DNA from: Geomonas azotofigens
Lineage (GTDB): Bacteria; Desulfobacterota; Desulfuromonadia; Geobacterales; Geobacteraceae
DNA length: 64,000 bases
Assembly (NCBI RefSeq): GCF_018919395.1
Contig: NZ_JAHLME010000002.1
Coordinates: 496,001-560,000 of the forward strand
Direction of reading: 5' to 3'
The position numbers and the translations under genes are program-made. Shown here one piece after another: positions 27,349-35,227 of the stretch; the first letter of the stretch is position 1; each line of letters opens with the position of its first letter. The notes under the pieces are model-generated. The model searched no databases. It was given only the letters and a program-made list of their open reading frames with translations, and was not told the DNA's origin.

Positions 27349-27384
27349 AAAAGAGCGAGGCAGGAAACGTCAGTCTCCTGCCTC
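27349..27384 (-). terminator. Terminator of leuC-leuD
   Basis: A nine-base-pair stem GAGGCAGGA/TCCTGCCTC with a ten-base loop is followed on the minus strand by G-C-T-C-T-T-T-T-T. It sits 35 bases past the leuD stop. Confidence 0.8.
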
Positions 27385-27418
27385 GTCGGATGATGATGTG
27401 CTTTGAATACCAGACCTA

Positions 27419-27946
27419 TCAGTACTTGCTGTCGGCGTAGTCAACCCAGCCGCCGGCAAGAACCAGCGCCTTGTCGAACGGAGAGATTTCGAACTGCATC
27501 GACTCCTCCCGTCCCCCGCCTTTGACAGTGAGGGTGGTATTGGCCACGTCCACCTCGATCGCGGCGTCGACAGCGCCGGCGTAGCTGAAGAGCTGGTCGA
27601 TCTTCTCCGGGGAGAGTTCGATGGCCGCCATGCCGCAGTTGAACATGTTCTGGCGGAAGATCCTGGCGAAGGACTGGGCGATGACCACGTTGATGCCGTT
27701 CACCTCGAAGACCCAGGGGGCGTGCTCGCGTGAGGAGCCGCAGCCGAAGTTGGCGCGGGTCACAACGGCGCCGGCGCCGAAGGTCTTGTCGCTTTTGGGG
27801 TCAAAGCCCGGGAGTTTGAGGTCTTCCAGGAGGTACGGCTTCAAGTCCTCCTTGGTGATCTCGGTGAGGTACTTGGCCGGGATGATCTCGTCGGTGTTTA
27901 TGTCGCTACGGTCCAGGAAAAGGGCCGGGCCGCCAAATGTTTTCAT
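27419..27946 (-). CDS. leuD: 3-isopropylmalate dehydratase small subunit (HACN/archaeal type)
   Basis: The 175-residue subunit has the swivel-domain pattern D-R-S-D-I-N-T-D-E-I-I-P-A-K and the substrate loop N-F-G-C-G-S-S-R-E-H-A-P-W. It pairs with LeuC to isomerise 2-isopropylmalate to 3-isopropylmalate in leucine synthesis. The length, shorter than the enterobacterial 200, and sequence fit the homoaconitase-like small-subunit class. It is 120 bases downstream of leuC. That gap holds a GCGGGAGCTCCCGC palindrome (27964-27977) and degenerate GTCAATTGTCC-type repeats. leuB is not in the window. Confidence 0.93.
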   Translation of the reverse strand: MKTFGGPALFLDRSDINTDEIIPAKYLTEITKEDLKPYLLEDLKLPGFDPKSDKTFGAGAVVTRANFGCGSSREHAPWVFEVNGINVVIAQSFARIFRQNMFNCGMAAIELSPEKIDQLFSYAGAVDAAIEVDVANTTLTVKGGGREESMQFEISPFDKALVLAGGWVDYADSKY

Positions 27947-28066
27947 ATCGATCTCCTAGTCTAGCGGGAGCTCCCGCATTTTCGTTGTCAGTGTGTGTCA
28001 ATGGTCCCTGGTCAACGGCAACGACGCTTGGTCGTTGTCAGATGTCAATTGTCCATTGTCAATTTC

Positions 28067-29350
28067 TTACAAGTACTTGCGCGGGTCGGCAAGTTTGCCT
28101 TCGATGGCGGAGGCGGCGGCGGTCGCCGGCGAGAGCAGGTGCACCATGCCCCCCTTGCCCATCCTCCCCATGAAGTTGCGGTTGGTGGTGGAGGCGCAGA
28201 CCTCGCCCTCGGCCAGGACGCCGTTACTCATGCCCAAGCAGGCGCCGCAGGTCGGGTTGGTGACGCAGAAGCCCGCGTCCATGAAGATCTGGATCAGCCC
28301 CTCGGCCACCGCGTCCTTGTAGATCTGCGGCGTTGCCGGGGAAAGGATGGCGCGCACGGTCGGGGCGATCTTTTTACCCTTGAGGATCTGGGCGGCGACC
28401 CTCAGGTCCTCGAGACGGCCGTTGGTGCAGGAGCCGAGGTAGATCTGGTCCACCGGCTGGCCGGCCATCTCGTCGATGCTCTTAACCTGGTCCGGCTTGT
28501 AGCCGAAGGTGCAGAGCGGAGTCAGGTTGGAGAGATCGAGGTCGATCACCTTGTCGTACTCGGCATCGGCGTCGGAGGCCCACTTGCTGTACTCGGCGAC
28601 CGCCGCTTCCTTGGAAGCGAAGGAGTCGGAGATGAAGGGCCAGAGGTAATCCACGGTGACGCGGTCCGGGGCGCAGATGCCGGAGGTGCCGCCCGCCTCG
28701 ATGGCCATGTTGCACAGGGTCATCCTGGACTCCATGGTCATGCCGTCGACGATGGGGCCGCCGAACTCGATGACGCGGTCGGTGGCGCCGTTCACGGTCA
28801 GCTCGCCGATGACGCGCAGGATGGCGTCCTTGGCGTAGACCCCCTTGGGAAGGGTGCCGTTTAGGTTGATCCTGATGGTCTTGGGCTCGCGGAAGGCGCA
28901 GACACCCTTGAGGATCCCCACCTCGAGGTCGGTGGTGCCGACGCCGGCGGCGAAGGCGCCGAAGGCGCCGTGGGTGCAGGTATGGGAATCACCCATGATC
29001 ACGGTGTTGCCCGGGCGGATGAACCCCTTCTCCGGGAACAGCGCGTGGCAGACGCCGTTGGCGCCGATGTCGAAGAAGTCCTTGATATCGTGGCGGCGCG
29101 CCCAGTCCCTGAGCATCTTGGCCTGGGTGGCGGTCTTGGAGTCCTTGCTCGGGGTGACGTGGTCGATGACCGCCTTGATCTTGGTGTTGTCGAAGACCCG
29201 GTCCTTGCCGCGCGCCATGAGGTCGGCGATGGCGATGGGGGTGGTGATCTCGTGGCACATCACCACGTCGATGCCGAGCACTTTCGTTCCTGCAAAAGGC
29301 TCATCAACCAGATGGGCCGCGAATATCTTTTGAGCCGTAGTCATACCCAT
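28067..29350 (-). CDS. leuC: 3-isopropylmalate dehydratase large subunit (HACN/archaeal type)
   Basis: This 427-residue aconitase-family enzyme binds a 4Fe-4S cluster through three cysteines: one in Y-L-G-S-C-T-N-G and two in C-x-x-C form in N-P-T-C-G-A-C-L-G. G-D-S-H-T-C-T-H-G-A and R-N-F-x-G-R are also present. It works with LeuD in the second step of leucine synthesis. The first ATG is used because AGGAAG lies eight to nine bases before it; a second ATG two codons on is too far. The divergent LOG gene starts 161 bases upstream, so both promoters lie in this AT-rich gap. Confidence 0.95.
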   Translation of the reverse strand: MGMTTAQKIFAAHLVDEPFAGTKVLGIDVVMCHEITTPIAIADLMARGKDRVFDNTKIKAVIDHVTPSKDSKTATQAKMLRDWARRHDIKDFFDIGANGVCHALFPEKGFIRPGNTVIMGDSHTCTHGAFGAFAAGVGTTDLEVGILKGVCAFREPKTIRINLNGTLPKGVYAKDAILRVIGELTVNGATDRVIEFGGPIVDGMTMESRMTLCNMAIEAGGTSGICAPDRVTVDYLWPFISDSFASKEAAVAEYSKWASDADAEYDKVIDLDLSNLTPLCTFGYKPDQVKSIDEMAGQPVDQIYLGSCTNGRLEDLRVAAQILKGKKIAPTVRAILSPATPQIYKDAVAEGLIQIFMDAGFCVTNPTCGACLGMSNGVLAEGEVCASTTNRNFMGRMGKGGMVHLLSPATAAASAIEGKLADPRKYL

Positions 29351-29454
29351 AAATTGCGCTTCCTTTTAAAGGTTGGAATGGTTTTTCACAGCAGCCAAGA
29401 TAATAAAATAACAGCAACAAATCAAACTAATAATTGTTCAATGTTATTAAACAT

Positions 29455-29482
29455 TTGCCTGTAGATATACCCGTGCTATAAT
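29455..29482 (+). promoter_or_regulatory. Candidate sigma-70 promoter for the LOG-family gene
   Basis: TTGCCT (29455-29460) and a perfect TATAAT (29477-29482) are 16 bases apart and end 29 bases before the ATG. The surrounding 29351-29511 gap is AT-rich and must also hold the leuC promoter on the other strand. Confidence 0.7.
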
Positions 29483-29511
29483 GGCCGCCTCAATCCAACA
29501 GGGAGCCTCCT

Positions 29512-30540
29512 ATGCAACTTCGTTTCAACAGAACAAACAGTGAAATCGACCAGATGATTGACGATCTGATGCAGAAGGCCGGAGGGGTGCACCACCCCGA
29601 GCAGACACGGGAGATGATCATCGCCGCGCTCAAGGCGGGACAAGACACGAGCTACCTGGCGGACCTTAAGCTTTTGAGCAACACCATGAAGGAGATGCGC
29701 TACACCACCACGGTGTTCGCCCCCTACCGACACAAGAAGAAGGTCACCATCTTCGGCTCGGCGCGCACCCTCCCAGAGGAAGAGATGTACCAGAAGTGCA
29801 TCAAGTTCAGCCGGCTCCTGGCGGAAAAGGGATACATGATCATCACCGGCGGCGGAGGCGGCATCATGCAGGCGGGCAACGAGGGCGCCGGGAGCGAGAG
29901 CTCCTTCGCCGCCAACATCAAGCTCCCCTTCGAGCAGAGCGCCAACCCGATCATGCTGAAGAACCCCAGGCTGATCACCTACAAGTACTTCTTTAACCGC
30001 AAGGTCGCTTTCGTAAAGGAATCCGACGCCATCGCGGTGTTCCCGGGCGGCTTCGGCACCCTGGACGAGGCGATGGAGGTCTTCACCCTGGTACAAACCG
30101 GCAAGACCAGCCCCAAACCGCTGGTTCTGGTCGACGACGAGGAAGGGTACTGGGAACACTTCTTCCGCTTCATCAAGGAACGACTGCTGGTTATGGGCTT
30201 CATCTCGGCCGAGGATTTTTCCATCTTCACCATCACCAAGAGCTATGAAGAGGCGGTCCAGGTCATCGACGACTTCTACGCCAACTACCATTCTATTCGC
30301 TTCGTCAACGGCGAGCTCATCATCCGGCTCAACAAGGTTCTCACGCCTGAACAGATCGAGATGCTGGAAAACGAATTCCCGGAATTGAGATTAGAGGGGA
30401 GCCGCATCGAGCTCATTAGCGCCCGCCCTGAGGAGGCCGACGAGCCGGATCTCCTTGAATTGCCGCGCATCGCTTTCCGGTTCCACCACCAGCACTACGG
30501 CCTGCTGATAGCCTTCATTAGGAGGTTAAACACCTTTTAG
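29512..30540 (+). CDS. LOG family (lysine decarboxylase-like Rossmann) protein
   Basis: The 342-residue protein contains the LOG signature P-G-G-F-G-T-L-D-E-A-M-E and the upstream G-G-G-G-G-I-M-Q-A-G-N-E-G-A nucleotide loop. Characterised LOG proteins are nucleotide 5'-monophosphate phosphoribohydrolases releasing cytokinin-type bases. This member has about 80 extra N-terminal residues and a C-terminal extension of about 90, as in bacterial PpnN-like or long LOG proteins, so the substrate may differ. GGGAG precedes the ATG. It seems monocistronic. Confidence 0.88.
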   Translation: MQLRFNRTNSEIDQMIDDLMQKAGGVHHPEQTREMIIAALKAGQDTSYLADLKLLSNTMKEMRYTTTVFAPYRHKKKVTIFGSARTLPEEEMYQKCIKFSRLLAEKGYMIITGGGGGIMQAGNEGAGSESSFAANIKLPFEQSANPIMLKNPRLITYKYFFNRKVAFVKESDAIAVFPGGFGTLDEAMEVFTLVQTGKTSPKPLVLVDDEEGYWEHFFRFIKERLLVMGFISAEDFSIFTITKSYEEAVQVIDDFYANYHSIRFVNGELIIRLNKVLTPEQIEMLENEFPELRLEGSRIELISARPEEADEPDLLELPRIAFRFHHQHYGLLIAFIRRLNTF

Positions 30541-30577
30541 TAGAGGCTCTTTGAAAAAACGTTTTGTAAATATTTTC

Positions 30578-30605
30578 TTGACAAGGTTATTACACGATGT
30601 TAATT
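30578..30605 (+). promoter_or_regulatory. Candidate promoter of the cold-shock gene
   Basis: A consensus TTGACA (30578-30583) is followed after 16 bases by TTTAAT (30600-30605) in AT-rich sequence. This would start transcription near 30612, giving a leader of about 148 bases. Confidence 0.65.
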
Positions 30606-30611
30606 TTTATT

Positions 30612-30759
30612 CCAGCAGCTAGTTCTGGAAGTTTGCCGCGCCGAAAAGCCAAAGGGTTACTGCCACTTTGAGCCATTTCCAGCCCAAGAACCTTCCGGAA
30701 ATTGCAGCATCAAACGTAGATCCGGCAGAGTACCGGAGGTTAGAAAAGGAGGCAGGAAA
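30612..30759 (+). promoter_or_regulatory. Long 5' leader of the cold-shock gene
   Basis: About 148 bases of non-coding leader lie between the inferred start of transcription and the ATG, ending in AAAGGAGG. Long leaders on cspA-type genes act as temperature-sensitive RNA structures in other bacteria. Here that is inference from length and position; no conserved riboswitch class was recognised. Confidence 0.4.
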
Positions 30760-30963
30760 ATGGCACAGGGCAAAGTTAAATGGTTCAACGACGCGAAAGG
30801 ATTCGGCTTCATCGAGCAGGAGAACGGCGAGGACGTGTTCGTGCACTTCTCCGCGATCACCGGGGAAGGCTTCAAGTCCCTGGCTGAAGGGGAGTCTGTC
30901 TCCTTTGACGTGACCAACGGTCCGAAAGGTCTGCAGGCCGCCAACGTCAAGAAGCTGGGCTAA
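30760..30963 (+). CDS. CspA-family cold shock protein
   Basis: The 67-residue single cold-shock domain has both RNA-binding motifs: K-G-F-G-F-I (RNP1) and D-V-F-V-H-F (RNP2). It begins [10 protein letters not shown], as CspA relatives do. These proteins bind single-stranded nucleic acid and melt RNA structure. A strong AAAGGAGG site and an immediate strong terminator make it a single-gene unit. Confidence 0.97.
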   Translation: MAQGKVKWFNDAKGFGFIEQENGEDVFVHFSAITGEGFKSLAEGESVSFDVTNGPKGLQAANVKKLG

Positions 30964-30985
30964 TATTTAGCCTCGTGCGTCAAAA

Positions 30986-31018
30986 GGCCCCGCCGGAATT
31001 CCGGCGGGGCCTTTTTTT
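30986..31018 (+). terminator. Terminator of the cold-shock gene
   Basis: A perfect stem GGCCCCGCCGG/CCGGCGGGGCC with an AATT centre is followed by seven Ts, 22 bases past the stop. Confidence 0.93.
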
Positions 31019-31071
31019 GTCGTGAAACCCGACGTGTCATTAAGATGAAACTCACTATCGTACGGGTGCCC

Positions 31072-31099
31072 CCCTGTAGGGGCGAATAATCATTCGCCC
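31072..31099. repeat. REP-like palindrome, GGGCGAAT family, copy 2
   Basis: CCCTGTAGG precedes GGGCGAAT-AATC-ATTCGCCC, so this copy is inverted relative to copy 1. It lies between the cold-shock gene terminator and the convergent metalloprotease gene. Confidence 0.8.
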
Positions 31100-31138
31100 G
31101 GCTTTTCAAAGCCCACATCCCATCTGCGATCTGAACGC

Positions 31139-33007
31139 TCAGGCCGCTGCAGCTTGCCGAGCCCTCCCCTTCAAGTAAAGCACGCCCCACCGCAGAGACG
31201 CCCCCAGCACCAACAGCAGCAGCCCCAGCGCCGCCGCCGGGTGTTCGACCGCGAAGATCAGCGGCAGCAACAGGCCGCGCACCCCGCTCTTCATCCACTC
31301 GTGCCGAGCGATCACGTCCGCGATCGGTGGGCTCAGCCGGTAATAGGCAGCCACGAAGAGTCGCCCGGGAGCATTGGTCATAAGGTAGTGGTCCCGGAAC
31401 GCCCTGAGTTCGGCGACCTTCGGGTGCAGGTAGCTGCCGTATGCCGCCGTCGCGATGAAGCACCCTCCCCCGCCACCACCGGTGCTACTTCCGCCTGTGG
31501 TTCCTCCAGTGCTTCCGCCACTGTTTCCACCGGGTTCGGCGGTAGTCGAGGTACTGCCGTCGGTACTGAAACTGACTTGGTGCCCATCGACGTCGGTGGT
31601 ATTGGCAACCGCCAGCACCACCTCGTCGGCAGCTGGGTTGAGGGAACCGAAGCCGGCCACTGTATAGGAAGCTCCACCAACATCTGCTGCAATCTCGCTG
31701 ACCACGCCGCCAGACTTCTTCAGTACCGACACCTGGACACCGGTGGTTTTGGCTACGGAGACTGTGAGGTTCGCGACACCGGCCGACGGGATGAACCGGT
31801 AAAAGGCGAAGGTATAATGCGGCATCGTCACCACGTGGGAAGTGACGGGATAGCTTGAATAGCTAGCGGCGATGCTGGCGGGCGGGATCCTGTTGAGGTC
31901 GGCAACATGGCTTGACCAGTTCCCAGCATAAACCTTCTTGGCAAAGCCCAGTAAGTCTGCGGCCAGGGAACTGCCGTACGAGTTCACCAGCACCGAATCG
32001 ATCACCGGCGGCATCTGCAGGTCACCGGCGGAGGTCTTCGGGCTGCTGGTTGGCGTGAGGGTACCGAGTTTTTCCCAGATGGAGCGGACCACCGAGGTGT
32101 TCTGGGTGTCGTGCTGTTCCGCCAGGTGACGGTTGAATATCCAGCGGCCGTATTCGGAGCCGCCGTTGAGAGCTGCATTGAGCGAAATGGTGGAGCCAAG
32201 CGGCACATAGTCGGTGAGGTAGCTGTAGCACTGGTTGACGCCATCGTAGACCTGGTCTTCCATCCAGGTGGAGGTGGCCTCGCCGTACCAGATGTCGAAG
32301 TAATAGTTATAGCCGAACTGGATGGCGTGGTGGAATTCGTGAGCCGCCGTTATCTGAAGCATCTGGTCCGCAGTGTAGAGACCGTTGACCGTGAACATGG
32401 AGTCACTGAACGCCTTGTCGATCTGTATGTAACTTCCGACAGAGACAGCCGGCGCAGTAGGAACCCGGTCTTCAGAGGTAAACCCGTAGGCTTGCTGCGT
32501 GGTAAGGTCCTGAAGGTAGACGTCGTATTTCGATGTTACCGGGGGAGGACGGTATCCCATGGTGGTGACCTCGGCGGCGTAGACCTCCTCGAACACCGCC
32601 GCGACCCGCTCCACATGGTCAGGCACGCTGTCGGCATCGAGGTCGGTGAGGTCGGGAGCGTCGGCGCCTGTTGTGGTGTAGTGGACGGTAAAGTGCGCCG
32701 AACTGTAGCTCGGAGAGGACGTGGGGGATGACTGCCCCGACAGCGTCGGCCTTCCGACGTACTTGGCCAGCGTCTTCTGCGTTGCCGGCTGCAGGGAAAT
32801 GAAGTCGCGCTTCAAGTTACGGTACAAATCAGTGCGGCAGCGTTCGGCGTGATAGCTCTGAACGCCAAACACGCTCTGCAGTGCCTTGGCCAGTTGGGCC
32901 TGCTGCCCGAACTTCGACAGGTAGTAATCATCCAGCGACGAGGCGGAAACGACCGACGGGAAGAGCAGTGCCAAGCAGAGTAACCCAACAGATCTAAGTT
33001 TTGCCAC
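31139..33007 (-). CDS. Secreted zinc metalloprotease-like protein with CFI-box-CTERM tail
   Basis: The 622-residue protein starts at a GTG that shares one base with the preceding stop. A signal peptide covers about 1-22. A peptidase-like domain has H-E-F-H-H-A-I-Q at 223-230 (HExxH), resembling the MXAN_6640-type putative metalloproteases. A beta-rich domain and a Gly/Ser/Thr linker lead to Cys516 in [10 protein letters not shown], the mark of the CFI-box-CTERM domain, then a hydrophobic helix and basic tail. This tail looks like a sorting or anchoring signal. It is the last gene of a four-gene exported-protein block. The substrate is unknown. Confidence 0.8.
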   Translation of the reverse strand: MAKLRSVGLLCLALLFPSVVSASSLDDYYLSKFGQQAQLAKALQSVFGVQSYHAERCRTDLYRNLKRDFISLQPATQKTLAKYVGRPTLSGQSSPTSSPSYSSAHFTVHYTTTGADAPDLTDLDADSVPDHVERVAAVFEEVYAAEVTTMGYRPPPVTSKYDVYLQDLTTQQAYGFTSEDRVPTAPAVSVGSYIQIDKAFSDSMFTVNGLYTADQMLQITAAHEFHHAIQFGYNYYFDIWYGEATSTWMEDQVYDGVNQCYSYLTDYVPLGSTISLNAALNGGSEYGRWIFNRHLAEQHDTQNTSVVRSIWEKLGTLTPTSSPKTSAGDLQMPPVIDSVLVNSYGSSLAADLLGFAKKVYAGNWSSHVADLNRIPPASIAASYSSYPVTSHVVTMPHYTFAFYRFIPSAGVANLTVSVAKTTGVQVSVLKKSGGVVSEIAADVGGASYTVAGFGSLNPAADEVVLAVANTTDVDGHQVSFSTDGSTSTTAEPGGNSGGSTGGTTGGSSTGGGGGGCFIATAAYGSYLHPKVAELRAFRDHYLMTNAPGRLFVAAYYRLSPPIADVIARHEWMKSGVRGLLLPLIFAVEHPAAALGLLLLVLGASLRWGVLYLKGRARQAAAA

Positions 33008-33513
33008 TAGTCCACCATCCTTTTCCCCACGCGCAGTGGGATGAAACTTGTTTTGCCGTTTTCCACCTTTACCTCGACCCGCTGGTTACCGACCTGGTAG
33101 CTGCCGGCGGGGAGCGCGGTCACGAAGTAACCGTCACCGTCGGTTTGCGCCGCTGCCGCCGGTTTTCCGTCAACCAGGATGGGAACCTCGAGCATCGGGA
33201 CAGGGTGGTACCCCCCTGCCGGTTTCAGCTTTCCGCCGTAAGACTGCACGTAGCAGACGCCAACCAGGGCCCCCGCACCGTCGGGCAGTTTTGCCTCCGT
33301 GATGCGCTCTTCCTTGGTTTCGACCACCGGAAGGAAACCTTCCCGCACTGCGACAAAGGGCGACAGCGGTGCAGGCTTACCGGCTACGAAAGCGGAACCG
33401 TCGAAGTGAAACAAGGCCCACAGCTCCGCCGGTTTCTTGGCGAAGGCGTGCACTGTCAGAGAGGTCAGGGCTAAAGTCAGAGCGACAAGGCAAAAGCGGA
33501 TCCCGCTGGACAT
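33007..33513 (-). CDS. Small secreted protein of unknown function
   Basis: The 168-residue protein starts at the ATG at 33513, preceded by AGGTGA; a longer in-frame start lacks such a site. A signal peptide (about 1-24, ending V-H-A-F-A) is followed by a beta-rich body. The C-terminal part ([15 protein letters not shown]) resembles a carboxypeptidase-regulatory or transthyretin-like fold. Its TAG stop overlaps the GTG of the metalloprotease gene by one base, so the two are co-translated. No characterised family was recognised. Confidence 0.7.
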   Translation of the reverse strand: MSSGIRFCLVALTLALTSLTVHAFAKKPAELWALFHFDGSAFVAGKPAPLSPFVAVREGFLPVVETKEERITEAKLPDGAGALVGVCYVQSYGGKLKPAGGYHPVPMLEVPILVDGKPAAAAQTDGDGYFVTALPAGSYQVGNQRVEVKVENGKTSFIPLRVGKRMVD

Positions 33514-33641
33514 GATTGTCACCTGTAATGGATCGGATGGTGAGGCAAAAGATTTAGAGAAAAGAAGACTAACATTTCGCAGCAGGAAAAACAATTACAG
33601 TAAAAGGTATAGAAGAAATGTGATTGGGAGGGTTTCCTTTC

Positions 33642-33669
33642 AGGAGGCTACGAAGAAAAACAGCCTCCT
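33642..33669. other. Intergenic hairpin downstream of the outer-membrane protein gene
   Basis: AGGAGGCT and AGCCTCCT pair across a twelve-base loop, seven bases beyond the stop of the beta-barrel gene. There is no T-run on the minus strand, so read-through to the next gene is likely. The rest of the 33514-33675 gap is AT-rich and featureless. Confidence 0.4.
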
Positions 33670-33675
33670 CATGGT

Positions 33676-35160
33676 TCAGAAAGAAACAGAGAGCTGGATC
33701 CTGTGTACACCGCCGCCTGGGTAATGCCTGACCTTGTCCCACGCAGAAGAAAAGGGATTGCCCCCATCTCCGGATCCTGTGTCGGGCGTGGGCGGCTCCG
33801 GCTCCTTGTCGTGGGCATTGAACGGAATGAATTGACCAAATGCGTAGCGAAGTTGAAGCTTGTCAAACTGGTAACCTACACCGAAGGCCAAAAACAGCAT
33901 CTGAATTCTATCAACGGCAAGCTCAGTGGTGCCGGCACCCGCCGTACCTAATCCAAGGAACTGGCTGCGCCAGTAGTCTATCTTGGCTGCTGGTCGTATA
34001 TCCAGATACTGAAGCCCGGTACTGAAATGGAACCGCTCTCCCCGGTATTCCGCGGAGGCGTGGTACTGGCTGGAATCTATTCGGGCGGAGGCTATGTAGT
34101 TGTAATTACCGATCAGAAGCGATGGCCAGAAATCAACTACAGCGCGTGAATTTGCATAACCGCCGCCATCCAGGTCGAGTTCCATGCGCCGGTAATTGAT
34201 TTCCGCGCTCCAGCGCTCCGACACCTGCCATCCGGCGCCCACACGGTACTGCCTCTTCTGTAAGCCGGCCTTGAGTCTCCCCCCTGGATTCCCGTCGGCA
34301 GTGAACTCCACATCCATCAGGTCCGCGTCAAGATCGGAGTAACTACCCACCAGGTAGTATCCGCCCGGCAGGTCCAGCCTCGCTTCACCGTCCCTGTTTT
34401 TGGGATTGCGAACATCCTGGTAATACTTCAGGTGCAGGTTCTTATAGTCCACACTCCCGCTAACCTGGTTTAGCTCCTGCTCCAGGTGCAGCGGCAAATT
34501 GCCGTAATGGCCGGATATCGAGACGTCGAGATTGGAAGCAAAATCGATGTAGGAGCGTTTATAGCCAAGTTTCAACCATGGGGCCACACCCAATTCCAGC
34601 TCACACGGCACTTCCACCTGACGTCGATAATCCGAATCAACCAGCGAAATCCCCAGCGACAATCGGTCCCGGTACTTCAATAAGGCCCCAGCACCGAACC
34701 AGTCAAAATGGTCGTTGGTGTGAAAATGAAGTTCTTCAACGTCACTGTCAGCACGCAAAGTGGCGGCGCGGTAACCATAGCCGGCCGCGAAGCTACCTTC
34801 CAGGTTGCCGCCCCAGGTGGTAAAAGGGGCAGCTCCGGCAAGTTCCAGCTTATCTGAAGTGGCTTTGCTCCCTTCCCAACGACCGCTGTAGATATAGGCT
34901 GTCGGCTGATATTCGTAAGCAGCCTCAACACGATATTTGCCTTTGCTGTCAAGAAACATAGGGGAGCTGAAATCCAGTCTTTCCTGGCGCCTGGGTAGCG
35001 GCTCCATACCGCCACGCCCGAGTGCGGAAACTCCGTCATCAACAAGAGTGCGGGCAAGGAGATCGCTGAGGGCGGACGCCGGCCGGGGACAGGCAATGAA
35101 TAAAAGAGATACCAAAAGCAGATTGGCAAGAAGGGGGAAACAGTAGAACTTGACGGTCAT
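33676..35160 (-). CDS. Outer-membrane beta-barrel protein, uncharacterised
   Basis: The 494-residue protein starts at the ATG at 35160, which leads directly into a signal peptide (about 1-31, ending A-S-A). The mature part alternates amphipathic strands rich in Tyr, Gly and Leu (for example Y-Y-L-V-G-S-Y, F-H-F-S-T-G-L-Q-Y-L). It ends in I-Q-L-S-V-S-F, a C-terminal aromatic strand recognised by the BAM complex. It was not assigned to a porin class. It sits between the large lipoprotein and the small secreted protein on the same strand. Confidence 0.75.
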   Translation of the reverse strand: MTVKFYCFPLLANLLLVSLLFIACPRPASALSDLLARTLVDDGVSALGRGGMEPLPRRQERLDFSSPMFLDSKGKYRVEAAYEYQPTAYIYSGRWEGSKATSDKLELAGAAPFTTWGGNLEGSFAAGYGYRAATLRADSDVEELHFHTNDHFDWFGAGALLKYRDRLSLGISLVDSDYRRQVEVPCELELGVAPWLKLGYKRSYIDFASNLDVSISGHYGNLPLHLEQELNQVSGSVDYKNLHLKYYQDVRNPKNRDGEARLDLPGGYYLVGSYSDLDADLMDVEFTADGNPGGRLKAGLQKRQYRVGAGWQVSERWSAEINYRRMELDLDGGGYANSRAVVDFWPSLLIGNYNYIASARIDSSQYHASAEYRGERFHFSTGLQYLDIRPAAKIDYWRSQFLGLGTAGAGTTELAVDRIQMLFLAFGVGYQFDKLQLRYAFGQFIPFNAHDKEPEPPTPDTGSGDGGNPFSSAWDKVRHYPGGGVHRIQLSVSF

Positions 35161-35227
35161 TGAATGCGCCTTCGTGATTCTTTGAAAAAGCCAGGGCGGC
35201 ATTGCGCCGCCCCGGCACGTGCATCAG

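Noticed and set aside
30612-30759. Possible GEMM (cyclic dinucleotide) riboswitch before the cold-shock gene
   Set aside because: Such riboswitches are common in Geobacter, but the conserved GEMM core and tetraloop-receptor pattern were not found here.
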